A DNA stretch of 64,000 nucleotides. Origin: Scatophagus argus (Eukaryota; Chordata; Actinopteri; Scatophagidae). The notes beneath the pieces were generated by a model. The model made no database searches and was not told the DNA's origin. It was given only the letters and a program-made list of their open reading frames with translations. The stretch spans positions 9,719,872-9,783,871 of the forward strand of contig NC_058499.1 in the NCBI RefSeq assembly GCF_020382885.2, written 5' to 3'. A program made the translations under genes and the position numbers. Numbering within the stretch: position 1 is the stretch's first letter; every line of letters starts with the position of its first letter. This document shows positions 33,401 to 45,800 of this stretch, piece by piece.

Positions 33401-35074
33401 TGCTTTGATAACATTGATAATGAAAAAATACAATCTGGTGAATCCTAAAAAAAGTACAGCTGTTTATTAAAATAACAATGACGTGATCTCCAAAATATTT
33501 TGCTCTTTAGTATAGCTGTATTGAATTTAGTCCTCATAGTTTTGTTACCGCTGCTACCTTGTGCTACCTTGTGTTAAGTGTTAAGTTAACATAAATTCAG
33601 CAGTCTCGCTTCAAACTGCCAAATGCTATATATAAACACACTGGCTGGGTTTGTCTCAGTTCGTCATCATGTCTCAACCAGAAGCGACAATCCAAGTTAG
33701 TTTGAATCTGTGTGGTCAAACCACAACCATAAAAAGTGTGGGGGACTGCACCTGCAGCACATTTTGAATCTGTATTTAAATACCCTCCACAGGTAGGTTC
33801 GTGCATCACCTTTCAGGACTCTCAGATTAAATGTGCTCCACTGCGTGTTTGTCCATTGCATCTGTAAATACTTGCAGTCTGTGGATATGCAACAGTAACA
33901 GTATGACTTTTTTTTACGTTTTTTATTTAGAACTTAAAAGTTGATTTTTACTAGCTCTCTGTCGCACAACAGGAATTCAAAAGAGATATTCAGTTCTGGT
34001 GGTTTGTAGAAGTTAGATCCAGTTTTCAGGGTTGAATCTATCTGTAAAGATGTAAAAATAATGAGTATTTGGAGCATCGCTGAGGTTTGGCACCTTGAGC
34101 GTGACATCAGGAAACCACTGTCTCCACTGTTATCTCAACATACCACACACACACACACACACACACACTCAACACCAAGGTAACAGCTATGGCTCATGAT
34201 CCAGTAGTGATCACTCACAATTCATTGTTTCTATACTGCAGATCAAACACCACACTTTTACACTGGTTCATACAGGTAAGGGTGGCTGGAGAACAACCAG
34301 GGTGATTCATGCTCCATTCAACAACACCATAAATGGCCAAAAACACAGTCCACTATCCGAGTGTTTAAAATTCACATTATAAACCAAAAGCAGAGAGGCG
34401 TTTGGAGTTTTGTGCTGGTGGATATCGTGGCCGCTTGCATGTGACAGAGTGTTTCCAGTAAACAGGCCAGCTGTCTGAGAATCACTTCTTGGAAAGAAAG
34501 AAAACCAGACTATGAGCTGGTTATGACTTTAAAGGGGAAATGTGCAGGGTGGATACATCTTAAAACAACCGAACCGTTACTTGAATTCATTTTATAATAT
34601 CTTGTGTATTGGTATACAGGTTGTTGTTTCTGGCACAGCAGACACTAATTTGCCAGTTAAAGGCATGCCAGAAATTGCCTGTGATTTATGTTTATTTAAC
34701 TCAGTTGTCGGTGGAGAAATGTTAGTTTGTTCCAGAGATTTTGCTTGCTTCGTTTATTTTTTACACAATACTGAATTAGCATAATGTTAACATAACGTAT
34801 TACGTGTATTTGTTCAGATTGTTCGTAAGTTTTGGCCTACTCTTAGTTCTTCTTAAGTCTGGGGGGGATTAGTCTTAATTGATTCCCCAGTGGGATGGTA
34901 TTACAGCACAAATGAAGACTAACTCATCAACTTCATAGCGACATTTTAAATGTAACTACGCATCTACAGACTGAGGTCAGACCAGCTGGCTTTTAGCTAC
35001 TCACCGCTGAAGGAGTCCGTTGGGCTCATCTCAATTAAACTGTCCCCTCCTGCTTTTCCCGTTATTCGGTGCAT
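19162..35074 (-). CDS. ano5: Anoctamin-5 (TMEM16E), complete, 21 constitutive coding exons
   Basis: TMEM16-family intracellular membrane protein, linked in humans to limb-girdle muscular dystrophy and gnathodiaphyseal dysplasia. Exons in transcript order: 35074-35005, 31893-31826, 31202-31095, 27423-27316, 26100-26032, 25884-25600, 25319-25200, 25000-24885, 24781-24647, 24541-24436, 24337-24277, 24014-23863, 22999-22925, 22400-22172, 22023-21845, 21730-21633, 21343-21213, 20913-20708, 20612-20413, 19692-19587, 19392-19162; 2853 nt, 950 aa (human 913). ANO5-type stretches: [18 protein letters not shown] (dimerisation domain), [58 protein letters not shown]. Ca2+-site acids are present in TM6 (GNIQE), TM7 (YEYLE) and TM8 (IEVRVD); the first TM6 ligand (Asn in TMEM16A) is Gly, as in human ANO5. 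Exons 1-3 are less sure: the exon 3 acceptor must be TAGAG to keep phase, and a human segment (RFNLFLRRRLMF-like) was not found. An extra exon lies at 23362-23442. Confidence 0.94.
19910..19937. repeat. A-rich tract in an ano5 intron
   Basis: An A run of about 21, then T, then a further A run, between the exons at 19587-19692 and 20413-20612. It precedes a stretch resembling a fish interspersed repeat. Confidence 0.9.
20005..20240. repeat. Diverged copy of a common fish interspersed repeat
   Basis: Phrases such as AGTGGTGAAAAGTAACTTAA, TGGTACTTGTGTTTTACTAT and TTTTATACTCCAACTGTG resemble, from memory, a high-copy percomorph repeat built around AGTGGTGAAATGTAACTAAG and TACTTTATACTCC. The copy is degenerate; its ends are not clear. 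Confidence 0.5.
22925..22999 (-). other. ano5: ano5 canonical exon A of a duplicated exon pair
   Basis: 75 nt, phase 0 at both ends, acceptor TTTAG and donor GTGAGC. Encodes [20 protein letters not shown] then TVLFW, which aligns with the human ANO5 segment starting EMEPYMPLYTRI and ending LSGATVTLW at the start of a membrane helix. Follows exon B by about 360 bases. Confidence 0.9.
23362..23442 (-). other. ano5: ano5 extra exon B, probable duplicated alternative exon
   Basis: 81 nt, phase 0 at both ends. It has a pyrimidine-rich acceptor (CACCCGTCTTTAG) and a strong donor (GTAAGG). It encodes [20 protein letters not shown] then WATVVLW. It shares the opening GAAATGGAG, an internal GCCACCGT and the closing TCTGG/TTCTGG with exon A, so it looks like a diverged tandem duplicate. 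Using it instead of A changes the residues leading into a membrane helix and adds two; using both adds 27 residues. Not part of the human protein as I recall it. Splicing is inferred, not shown. Confidence 0.6.
23605..23705. repeat. Possible relic of a short fish repeat
   Basis: The order GTGGTTCCAATCTTGGG, CCCCCTCCTCAGTGGGGCAC, CCAAAGGCCACAGGGGTT recalls a common fish repeat that begins GTGGTTCCCAACCTGGGG. It sits in the ano5 intron directly upstream (in the sense direction) of exon B. Assignment is from memory and weak. Confidence 0.3.
27461..27492. repeat. ano5: (CA)n microsatellite beside the ano5 exon 4 acceptor
   Basis: About 15 CA units (one interruption at the start), read as a UG repeat in the ano5 transcript, ending about 40 nt upstream of the exon 27316-27423 acceptor and followed by a pyrimidine-rich tract. 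Confidence 0.9.
28643..28667. repeat. Run of 25 consecutive G, then an AGCT repeat
   Basis: An uninterrupted G homopolymer on the plus strand (C in the ano5 transcript), followed at about 28680-28695 by AGCTAGCTAGCTAG, a self-complementary tetranucleotide repeat. Such a G run can form G-quadruplex DNA and is difficult to sequence, so its true length may differ. Confidence 0.9.
30040..30165 (+). repeat. SINE-like interspersed repeat, 3' end
   Basis: Contains TTTGGTCCAGACCTGCTCTA, AACTGTCATGAGACGACTTT and TTGGCGCTATATAAATAAAT followed by a GAACT-type short tail. From memory this is the 3' part of an abundant fish short element ending GGCGCTATATAAATAAAATT. The 5' limit is uncertain. Confidence 0.55.
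31712..31730. repeat. (CT)n tract
   Basis: About nine CT units between ano5 exons 2 and 3. Confidence 0.85.
31894..35004 (-). other. ano5: ano5 intron 1, no further feature recognised
   Basis: 3.1 kb AT-rich intron. Apart from a CA repeat at about 34144-34168 I see no exon-like frame, RNA gene or mobile element. Confidence 0.6.
34144..34168. repeat. (CA)n microsatellite in ano5 intron 1
   Basis: About 12 uninterrupted CA units. Confidence 0.9.
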
Positions 35075-38000
35075 GATGAGTCCCTCGTGTACCCAAATCG
35101 TGCCTTTTGGGTCCTCATGTACACCAGGTTATCCCCCAACCAGGCGATTTCTGTCCCACCTTCCCACGCCTGAACTCCGAGCCGTTCTCCTTCACAGTAG
35201 TCTCCTAACAGGCGCCTCAGCTAGCAGAGACCAGGCTACTTGGCAGGCAGCCCACCCTCACCCAGTGACCGCCGACTGCTGCATCACTTCAGCGCAGAGG
35301 GAGGTTTGAGAGGGGAGTGACTCCACGCCAACAGCCAATGATCTGAGCCTGGCTGGGAGGGAGAGGTTTGGGTAGATACTGTATCCAAATACATACATTT
35401 TACTCATGTAGAAATAAACGAATACAAACGGCTAATCTAAATATGTTGAGATATGTTAGCATACAGAAGCTAACGTTAGCTAATCATGAAGCTGGTACGA
35501 GACCTTTTTTTTTTTACTGCGTGGAGTTCAGCAGTTTAGCCTAACTTGTACTCCTGTATGCTACTTACCAAGGAGGAAAAGGGGAAATATAGCCACATTG
35601 GGTCTAACAAGTCGTCTATTTTTAAGTCAGTTTCCAGTCAGATGAGAGTTAGTGTAGCGAACCGTTTTTTTGTTGTCGTTTGTTTTGTCTTTTTCAGATC
35701 TGACACCTGTCAGCCAATCAGAAGCTGTTTTATTGGCCGCACTTTCGTGAAGTGATGATCTGTCAATACTATTTACGTGGACACAACTGTGTAAAACACG
35801 TATTTCTCAGGAGTCTGTGTTATATTTGAGATTCTGTTTAACACAGCATCTTTTTGGCTGAAAAATAGGGAAGTTAGATCATAGTGGAGTACAAAATTAG
35901 ACTAGCACTCATACCATGAGATAACATCCGCAGTCATAACTCATAGAATTTGTTAAGGTACGAATTAGTCTATATTGAACAAACATAGACTACAAGGCTA
36001 GAAGGCTTTGGGAATCTTGGAATTTGATAGGTTGTCACTATAGATAAGTTGCCTCTCAAGCTCAGGTAGGCTAATTTGTTTGCTTAGGAATCCCATTTGT
36101 TTGGCAAAATGGGTGAGAGCTTCCATGAACTCTTTCACAACAAAAATCCCAAAAGATTCAAGTCCCTCACATGAGATTATATTAAAAACAGGCTAAAGAG
36201 AAACATCTGTTGCAATTGGAGAGTGAACCACCAGTAATCATTTAGTTTATAATTTTAAAACTACCTCGGTAGAAGAGAAACATGTTAGACATTCGTATCA
36301 ATTGTTTATAGAAGTGCTTCTTCAAGGACTCTGGACTGTTTTGTCTTGTTTTGTCAGAACAGCGTGGTGTTTAGCTTCACGTCCTGGTTGCTCACACGTC
36401 TCTATCAGTTTCTTATGTGACGGGGAGTTCAGAAGAGGGTCTGTCAGCAGCTTCCCATTGCCTCCCAGCCACCTCTATACCCTGTACTTCCACTACAGTC
36501 AAATTTAGTAGCAGCGGCCCCCTCTGTCACCTTTGAAGTGGTTTACACGGCCCTGCACCGTTGTAATTAAGCTATCCTCCTCTGTGGGGTGTGGCCAGGG
36601 ACAGAAATACAGCTGCTCATTTTCGCGACCACTTTTTATTCAGCCTCTCGACTTTGACATGTGGGTCTTTTTGGGTGTGCTCTGCCATCCAAGGTTTCCA
36701 AGACTAATGGTAAAATCTTCTTTAATAAGAAGGCACAGAAGGCCACCCGTTTTACATGTTAGTTTTACTTTTTTGGCAGTCAAAAAGAAAAGATGGGAGA
36801 CAGGAATAGGTCCACAATGTGCAATGAGAATCACATCTAAGAAAAAAAAGCAAATCTTAAGCCCAAAATCAGGCCTAGCTGCCATAGAGGAGAATGTCTT
36901 CTATTGCAAGAGTCAGTATAATTTAAAGTAGTTAGTAGTTAGATTTTTTTTTTTATCATTAAATTTTCAAAATATGGAAATATACAGCCAAAGGGAGCAA
37001 GAGGCCAATGATCAAACATTGAGTAAGATTTTTGCCTTTAAAATTTTACATAGGTAGAAGTAGCATCAGCATAAAATATACCTAAAATATTAAGGTAAAA
37101 GTACAAGAGAACAGGTTTTATTATCACTCTTTTCACTCTGAATGGTTCAAAAACTATGATCCTATGATCCTTTCAGTGTGTAATGTAAGTGTCAGGAAGG
37201 AATGGAGAGAAACTGTCCTTATTGTGGGGCCACTAGTTAAACACTATGTTGTTGATTGTCTCCATTTGCTATTTTAATGGGGAAAAACACAATCTTTAAA
37301 AAAAAAGTAAGTTTAAAAAGTTTAATTTCATTGAAATGTGACAATCTAAGATGTCTCATCAACAAAACATAAGCAGGAGAAATCATTCCTGTTAGTGCAT
37401 TTTATATCCTTACATGACAAAAACGAAATAAAACTCTCATCCTTATGTCAGTCACTTTCTATCAGTGACACATGTTGTCATATGGGAGAACCAACCCCCA
37501 AAGAGAATGAGACAACATCCCCATTGTGAGGTCATGTATCCTGAATGTAAAATAATAATAACAATATAATACAATGATAGCCTCTATATAAGAAGTGATG
37601 GGAGTAGCTCAAAAAGGCGCAATAATTCCCTGTGAAATGTACAAAGCTGAAGTTCTCAGGTAAATTAAATAAAGCCTGTTAATTTCAGCTCTAAAAACAT
37701 CAACAGTAAATCTGCGTCTGAGTCTGAGTGTCAAAGTCACAGTGGGTAAATCTCGTGTATGTTCCATTAATTCATGTTATGTAACTTCTGTGTTGGTACG
37801 ACGTCTTGTCAACGTGGACTGTGGAAACTGGCAGTAGTAACTATAAACCTGTGAAGCAGCAGCAGTTTAGAAAGCTACTCTCACACTGTATAAGCTCTAT
37901 GAATACTAATTACACGAGTTAAACACGGATATTCAATATACTGAACTCCTAATACCAGATCAGTATCAACTGATCCTGTGTATTTGCAGCTGAACTGATA

Positions 38001-38695
38001 CAGTCTCAATGCCTACCAGGAAACCAACTAACGCTCATCCTACGCACTTTTTGCTGTGAATGTTAATGGACCTGCTCAGCCTCTGAGATGCTTTAAGGAT
38101 CGTAATTCAGTGCCTTTATTGTAGAAGCGTTGCTGTTTTTTTTTTTTTTTAAACAAATGTCACAGTAAGTGTTGACTGATGAGTAGGATGAGTCAGCCGG
38201 TGCGCGTAAAAGTCACTGCGTTTGCTTCCATCTAGTGGTGGATCGGTGTCATTACGTGTAGGCTTCCAGTGAGGAGGAGGTAACGCAAGCAGTATATGAG
38301 ATTCAATGACTGAAACTGACAAGCCTCATCGATTCAGTCTCTGTCAACTGCGTGAAACACACAGCACGCCCTGTTTTGTTTGTGTGTTTGATGAACGCAT
38401 CGCTGGCTGCACTGACAGAAAAAAAAAAAAGGTGGAGGCCACGCAAAATAAATGCTGTGGCACCAGCAACAGGTAGAGTCGCTTTTTTTTAACATTCCTT
38501 TGCTAGTGATACGACAACACGTTTGTTCCTGGAGGAAGTACGGAAGTTGCTTATATTGCCTGCTCAAGAGCTCTCTTGTCATTTTTATAGTCGGTGCTGA
38601 TCGGTGAGCGAGGCTGAGCGTTTGAGACCACTGGATGGTGACTGTGGCTCTTTTTTTCTTAAATCCGGCATCTGCATTCAGCACCTAACGCAGTC
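35075..38695. promoter_or_regulatory. Head-to-head intergenic region between ano5 and ano9
   Basis: ano5 starts leftwards at 35074 and ano9 rightwards at 38696, so both promoters lie here. The first 260 bases next to ano5 are more GC-rich and probably hold its 5' UTR. GCTAACGTTAGCTA, a sequence often seen in fish repeats, lies near 35470. Short frames at 36302-36508 and 36533-36931 have no recognisable domain. Around 37070-37110 a few phrases (AAGGTAAAAGTACAAG) recall the same repeat type as at 20005. The two start sites are 3.6 kb apart, too far for a compact bidirectional promoter. Confidence 0.5.
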
Positions 38696-41600
38696 ATGCC
38701 AGTCCACAAGAGGCAGGTAGGTGACCTTGTTCCTTCACGTTAATGCAGAGATCGTATCGATATGTGATTGAGCTGTTCCGTGGCCAGATTCTACCCCATC
38801 TCTGTTATGTTGCTATAGGCCTGCTGCTGCCCTTAACATCACTGTCAATCCAGTACTTGTCAGACCAAACAGCTCCAGCATTGCTGTACCAGATCCAGTC
38901 CGGTATAAAATACTGGTGCCAGTGGTTTATTCTGAACCAGGATTGGATGGGATGTATGTGTTCCCAGTGGTACCATCATGTCCAGATTGTATTTTGAGTT
39001 TGCCACACCTTCACTCTCATGGCCATGTGTAGCCTGTGTGTAGGCTGCTCTGTAAGTGTATAACCTGGGCTGGCATGATGGTGATACCAAATCTAGATGC
39101 CACACTGTTCAGTCAGGTTGGACCGACTCTTTCTCGCTGAGAATCCTGCACGGTGAGTCAGGATCATCGCAGGTTTCTCTCAGCACAGTGGCATTCATTG
39201 ACACACCCCCACATGACAGACAGGATTCTTTAGTGTAGGATGACCTTTCTGCTGATTCTTATTACATCTCAGTGAATTGATATTGGGAAATCATTGTATA
39301 TCACTGAGGCGCGTGGGTTTTTAAAAACAAAATCATTTGCTCCGCATATATGAATTTGCCATAATTCTGGAGATAACTTCGTCTTGACTGACATTATTAT
39401 TTGTCGTTGTTTTGCTGTATAGCCCAGTATTGAGCTGCTGGAATTAATGGGAGTTGTGAGAGAGAATGGCAATGACCAGACATCACTTCCTCCTGTGGTA
39501 AGAATTTAATGTGTCCATATTAAATAATAGATTAAGTCTGATTAATTTATTCCAAGTCTGACTTTGGCGTATCATTTTTGTCAAAGCACACCCCACTGTC
39601 GTACGACTACGTCCTGGTTGCCAAAAGAAGCGTTAATTGGGAGGGAGAGACTTTCAAGAAGCAAACTGCGTACATTGAAGAACTGAAGAAAAAGAACATT
39701 AAAGTCACAGTAAGTTTAATTTAATTTGATCAAAGACTTACCTTCACTCATTCTCGTCTTGAACTTCATGGGTGAACATGAGTTGCAAAGCTCAGGTTTA
39801 TTATTATTACTACTATTAACATTATTTATGTTTCTGTCAGGAAATTGTAGACGATGATCTCGTCTTCTATGGGATTCAAGCGCCTAAAGAAATTTTCGAG
39901 AAGTACAGGTATCTGCTCAAAGTATCTGATGCTTGTAACTGGAGCTCGGATCAGAACATTGTGCCACTCAGCACCAGGTAAACCATATTGCATATCTATT
40001 TTTGACAGTCAAGGGTGACGTTCTCGTGCAAATGAGCTTTTAAACCTGCACATTTAGACAACACGATTCCCCATAAGTGACATGGAGATGGAATCCTACT
40101 TTGTGTGTTTGCATGAATGAGATCTTTTAAATGATCTGAAAGATGATGCGAGTCTTTCTGCAAGTTAAGCCTTATGAGTCATACATTCTTTGTTTCAGGA
40201 TAAGGATTGTCCACTTCATCTTGAATCACACCCCAATCAGCTCAGGAGGTGAGAAAGGCTAACCGTATTTACAACCCCCATGCACCTCAAGTAAGCAGAC
40301 AACTAATCTGTGGCGCTCTTCTCGCCTGTTGTTTTCCCCAGAGAATTTGCGGGATCTTCTGAAGATGAAGGTTTTTGAAGCAAGGTTCTGCTTACATGAG
40401 GTAAAAATCGCAGAGTGTAATCCTCGTCCTTTCTGCTGCATCTGTTATATATCAGAGTCTGTTACAGCTTGCAATGTTGTCACCATCTCTGGCCTCATAA
40501 TTGCACAATTGATGGGATTTAAACAGCCAGCTTAGGCCTTAAAGACTGCAGCATGAATAAAGAATGAAAACAGGATCCACGCATCCTCATACTTAAGATA
40601 GTGACACTGTTATCTAGTGTTAAATCTCTTCTTTTCACATGGCTGCCGAAGTGTTTTTCTTTTCTTAAAAGCTTCTGAAATTATGAAATGTAACTTGGCA
40701 GTGACCTTACAACACAATAGACTGCTGCCAAAAAAAAAATTTGTTCACAGAGATGCTATTCGAGTCATATTAATGCAGTGAGTCATCCATTGCTGGGAGT
40801 AAGTGGGCATGTGTGTGAACGAACATCGATGCGTGCTGTCTGCGCACATATAAACATGTACATATGTGTTCTTGTGTTTACTCAATAACACTGTGGGAAG
40901 TGAAATCATTCCTACAAGACTGAATGTCCAGGAAATGTAAATAAATTTCCAAATTCTTCAAAATATGCAGCAGTATTCTCCTTGGATGTTTTTTTTTTAA
41001 TTAAATAATCTTAAATTAAGTCAACTTGCCAGCAGATTATGTTTCTACATTGTAAGTTTCTGTTTGAATGTACGCATACGTGTTAACCAGTATGTATGAA
41101 GGTGATCTTCTCCGTGTTGCTGATTTTCTTTGATTTCTTTGTGCTTCTGCCTTCAGAAAAAGAAACAGAGAGAGCTGAAGGAGAGCTGGGCACGCTGGAC
41201 AGCCTGTCTCCAAGGGCAACCCATAAGTGCTGTCAGGTTTGGACTGCAACACAACAGCCTATTCATTACTCTGCTCTTTACAGTTGCACTTATTGCAGCA
41301 TTATTGTTTTCCATGGCATCCTACTGTGAAGTAGGTTGTGGTATCAACAAGACAACAGCAATCAAGTCAGCCCCCACGCACGAGGCAGGCATTGTTTGGG
41401 TTCATCATTTAAAGTACTTAATGCTGGTGCAGATTAGCCTCATTGTCTTTGTCTTTTGATGTACAATACAAACACGTTTCCTAGTACTAATAGTTCACAG
41501 TAAGAGTGAAAATATGGATAACCTTCATGTCCGTGTACATGAAGTCTCTCAGTAATCCACAGCGTCATCACTTCACATCAATCGGTCAAGTACTTTTTGT

Positions 41601-42849
41601 CCTCATAAGTGTAATTATTGTAAACACCAAGGGACTAAAACACACCCACATGAAAAAAAAATGAATGTATGTTGTACACATAAACATTTTATAAGCTTTT
41701 TGTGATGATATGTGACCATACAGGGTTTCTCTCTATGTGTTGCTTGACAAAAGTCCATTTTTGTACCGATTATACGTGAAACGCTACACAGCATAGTTAC
41801 ACAAATGTTGATTTGGTACCACATACTGTTCTTAAACATATCCCTTATACAATATAACTTGTATACATTGTGTGTAACATATATATTTTTGTACGGTATG
41901 CACAGAAAGCAGACACAGAACTTTAAGTATAAGGTTGTATATTGTCATTTTCTCCTTCTGTGTGTGTGTTAACGTGTGTGTTCTTGTATCAGAAACTACT
42001 TCGGGGAGAAGGTGGCCTTGTACTACCTGTGGCTAGGCTGGTACACATACCTGCTCATCCCACCTGCCGTCATTGGGGTCGTAGTTTTTCTTTATGGCCT
42101 TGCCTTCTTTAACAGCTCGCCCCTCATGTAAGTTCCTCCACGACTCCACAGTATCTGTGTCATAACAGATCAATCACACTGGGATAAATGAAGCCATTTC
42201 TGTGTTGTAGAAAGGAGGTTTGTGAGGCCGACACGGTCATGTGTCCGCTTTGTGACACGCGATGCAAAGTGTGGAAGCTCTCAGACACCTGCACATATGC
42301 CAAGGTACAGCAGTGAGTTTACAAAAGACAGCTGAACGTTTGCCTGCCTGTTTGGGCTCATCGCTGTGTTTTATTTTTCTACTCACAGGTGAACTTGCTG
42401 TTTGATAATAATGGCACAGTGCTCTTTGCGATGTTCATGGCAGTATGGGGTGAGTTGTGCATTTCTAAATAACATGATAATAATAATAATGATTCTTGTG
42501 TTGATATTCAATATTCAGATCCCCGTTTAAGATGAATTATCACAGGTAAAGCCCATGCAGCAGGTACAGTTACTGGCTGGCTGGAAATCAGGGTGCTGAA
42601 GTCTTACAAATGAGCCTTTTATCTGCCTCAGATTTTTTTATACAACTGCCTGGATGTTTTTCATGCTCACTCAGACATGCACTGCCAAGTAGATGCCACA
42701 TCACTGAGAGAACCTACTCGTCCTGGCTACTCTCGTCATATTCAGCCCCGGCCATCTGGCTCATGGGGGTGGTCAAGCAGTCATCTATAAGAACATATTC
42801 ATGTTCTTTCACTGCCTTACTCCTCTGCTTTCAGTACCTCCATGTTTTT

Positions 42850-42887
<38 letters not shown>

Positions 42888-45800
42888 AATGCTTGCAATC
42901 TGCAGTCAGATCTCTTTTCATGTCAAATTCATACCCGCTGTAGGAAACAAGGATTTGGGCAAGATGGTGATTTACTTATGCAAGGTTTATTAGCACAGCT
43001 GTGGGAAGACAGTTAACAAGAACAGCTGATGCAGTGATTACATGAGAGGAAGTGTGAGAGGGTGGGAGGAGATAAAGAAAGAGAAAGAGTGCATCATTGA
43101 TAGGAAAAAATGAACTGTTCCCAGCTGATTGGAAGTCCCTTTAAAATACAAAGGCTGGAGTTCACATCATACAGTTTACTGTCAGCTTGGCAGACCACAG
43201 AAGTAGGGATCAGGTCTTGAGTTTTCTTTCTTTTTTTTTTTCTCTAATTTGTATTTTTAAAGCTTTTGTTCACTAAACTTAACCCAGGCTGTCTCCAAAG
43301 TTGATGTCCCAAAACATAAACATCACAACCAGCATTGTAACTGTATGTTGTTTAGCCCAGTAGATTTTGTTACTTTCACTTTGTTAGTCATTATAAGCAA
43401 CCGATATTTGGCAAAATTAAGACTTTTTTCACAGACTGTTAAACCATGATAGGAGGCATGTTGATATTTTCATTTCACCGCTACCGAAATCCCAAAAGTG
43501 GTAAAGGTTATTAGAAACCTGATGTGTGTTTTCAAAAGCTGTCAGCCTTGTTTGTTGTTCAGTCCTCATATTGCTGTTCAGGTAAATTTGTGAACTCATG
43601 TGAATCCCTGGTCTTCACAGCAACACTGTTTTTGGAGTTCTGGAAGAGACATCGAGCTTCCTATGTGTGTGAATGGAAAGTGTCTGATTGGTGTGAGGAG
43701 GAGGTATGATCAGTTTTAAGCATTATTTTTTTTATACATCATTTTTGTTTCATTTCAGTAAAAGCACATCAGGGATTATTGTGGAATTTGTGTCTGTTTT
43801 TTCTGTCATGTTTACCTTTAGGAGGAGTTGATCCTGGAAATACTGAACAATGTCAACTGTGAACCAAAACAGTATAAGCACTCCTATCTGCGTAGTACTC
43901 TGGTTTTGATCTGTGTCACAGCGATGGTGGGTGTCATTTTTACACTCTTCACATAGAATATTTATTGGACTTGTACAGAGATCAGCAAGTTGAAGTTGGG
44001 AAGGTTCAAGTTTAGGCGTGTGCAGCAGTCGAGGTTAGCATTAGGTGCTGCAAAGAAAGATGTTGTTAATGTAGGCTCTCACAGGCAGACTAATACAAAT
44101 GAGCGTTTTGGTGTTTCCACAGATATTGGTGATTATCGGCCTGACACTTGCCTTGGTGGTGTTTAGGGCGATTGCAGCAGTGCTCTTGGCTGAGGGATCA
44201 TGGGAGTTTTTGAGCAACTACTCGAACAGCGGCGCAATGATGCTGGGGGCCGTCCTCCATTACCTTGTCATCACTGTCATGACACGGGTATGCAGATCTC
44301 TAAATGTGCATCTGTGTTTCCTGTTTCTGTTGTCATCTGTGACTCTGACCTCGCCTTTGTTTTTCCAGGTTAACAGGATTGTAGCCATGAAGCTCTGTGA
44401 AATAGGTATGTTTACTTTACCTATTGTAATTATTTGACATTTTTATATGGCACAAAATTTGAAAGGGGTGCTGTCACATTATCATCCCACTCATGTTACC
44501 GGGCAGTATTAAATGGTACCTTTAAAATATCCTGAAATATTTCCTGAAAGTTATATCCTGAAAGTTTCTGGATAAGAAAATGTTGAATGAGCAGATATTT
44601 GAACAGTCAAAAATGGGTTTGCGTGGTGGGCTGTGAAAATACAAAAGAGACAGCAGGTAGTCAGACAGGAAGCAGGTCAGACACACAGATAACAAACTGA
44701 TGACTGGCTGAACATTCAGAAAGGAGGGTTGCCTGAGAGAAACTTGAAACTTTCTAAAACCCTCTGGCCTAAATCTAGCATCCGTCCTTACAGTCCTTAC
44801 AATGTTTTTTGTTTTTTTTTTCTAAAAAAAGCTGTGATGGTTCAGTGCTGACTCACTGAGAAACTGGAAAGTGCTGGACTGCATTCTCAAGAAACTTTTA
44901 TTCATTTTCTGTGCACTTCCTCCCATTGTTACGCTGTACATATCAGCATTCTCATGCTAAAAACAATGTCAAGGAAACCCCAATTTTTTAAATTTTTTTT
45001 TTTAATTTGTTAAACTGCCAGGACAAGTGTAGATATACACAGCAGGAAGCTCAGTGTCTTTATTAAGAAAAGGAAGGATTATGAACAAACAGCTTTCTGG
45101 GCTCTGGGTGGACATTGGAACTGGGCCACCATATACATTAACTAGGGAAATCAGCAGCAGTTGTAAAGGTACGTGATAGGTCAGGTGATATTCAAAGGAG
45201 GGAAAATCAATGAGGCCATTTAGTGGGAACATGAGGAAGGGATTTGAATGTTTTAGAACATACGGTGCATACGGTGCACTAGGAGTGGAAAGAGAGAGAC
45301 AGAGAGAAAAGCAGAGAGAAAAGCTGCAAGAATCAGCATGAGAACATGGGCTATAATGAGAGGTCTTTCATTTAAATCTGTTGGACCTGTCATGTCATCA
45401 TAAGACAAATCTGAAAGTTTGCAAAATGACTAACAGGAGTGAAGAAACTTTCTAAGAATGTTAGAGCTCCTCAAACCTCTAAAAACTACCCAAATGAAGC
45501 AATCTGAAAAGGGAACCTCACACTTCAGAATGCTTACAATGCAGAAACAAGTGAGGGGGAGGGCTCATGTGTAGCCATATCTTCAGTTTAACAGGTCATA
45601 AGCCAAAAAGGTTTGTGAGCTGGTGATGTAGGGCCCCTCTACATTTCATTTGGTTCGGATGTGCATTAGTGAGCCATTCAAGTTCAGCTGTGATGTGTTT
45701 GTAAACCCTGCCTTTGGAAAATGAAAAAAAAAAAACCCAAAAAAACATTAACTATAGATCACTTGATCACCCAAACACTTATGAATGTGTGCATATGATT

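Noticed and set aside
35073-35309. Plus-strand frame of 78 residues at the ano5 start
   Set aside because: Antisense to ano5 exon 1 and promoter; no support for a separate gene.
36533-36931. 132-residue plus-strand frame in the ano5-ano9 gap
   Set aside because: Low-complexity ending, no domain; overlapping minus frame equally open. Treated as chance.
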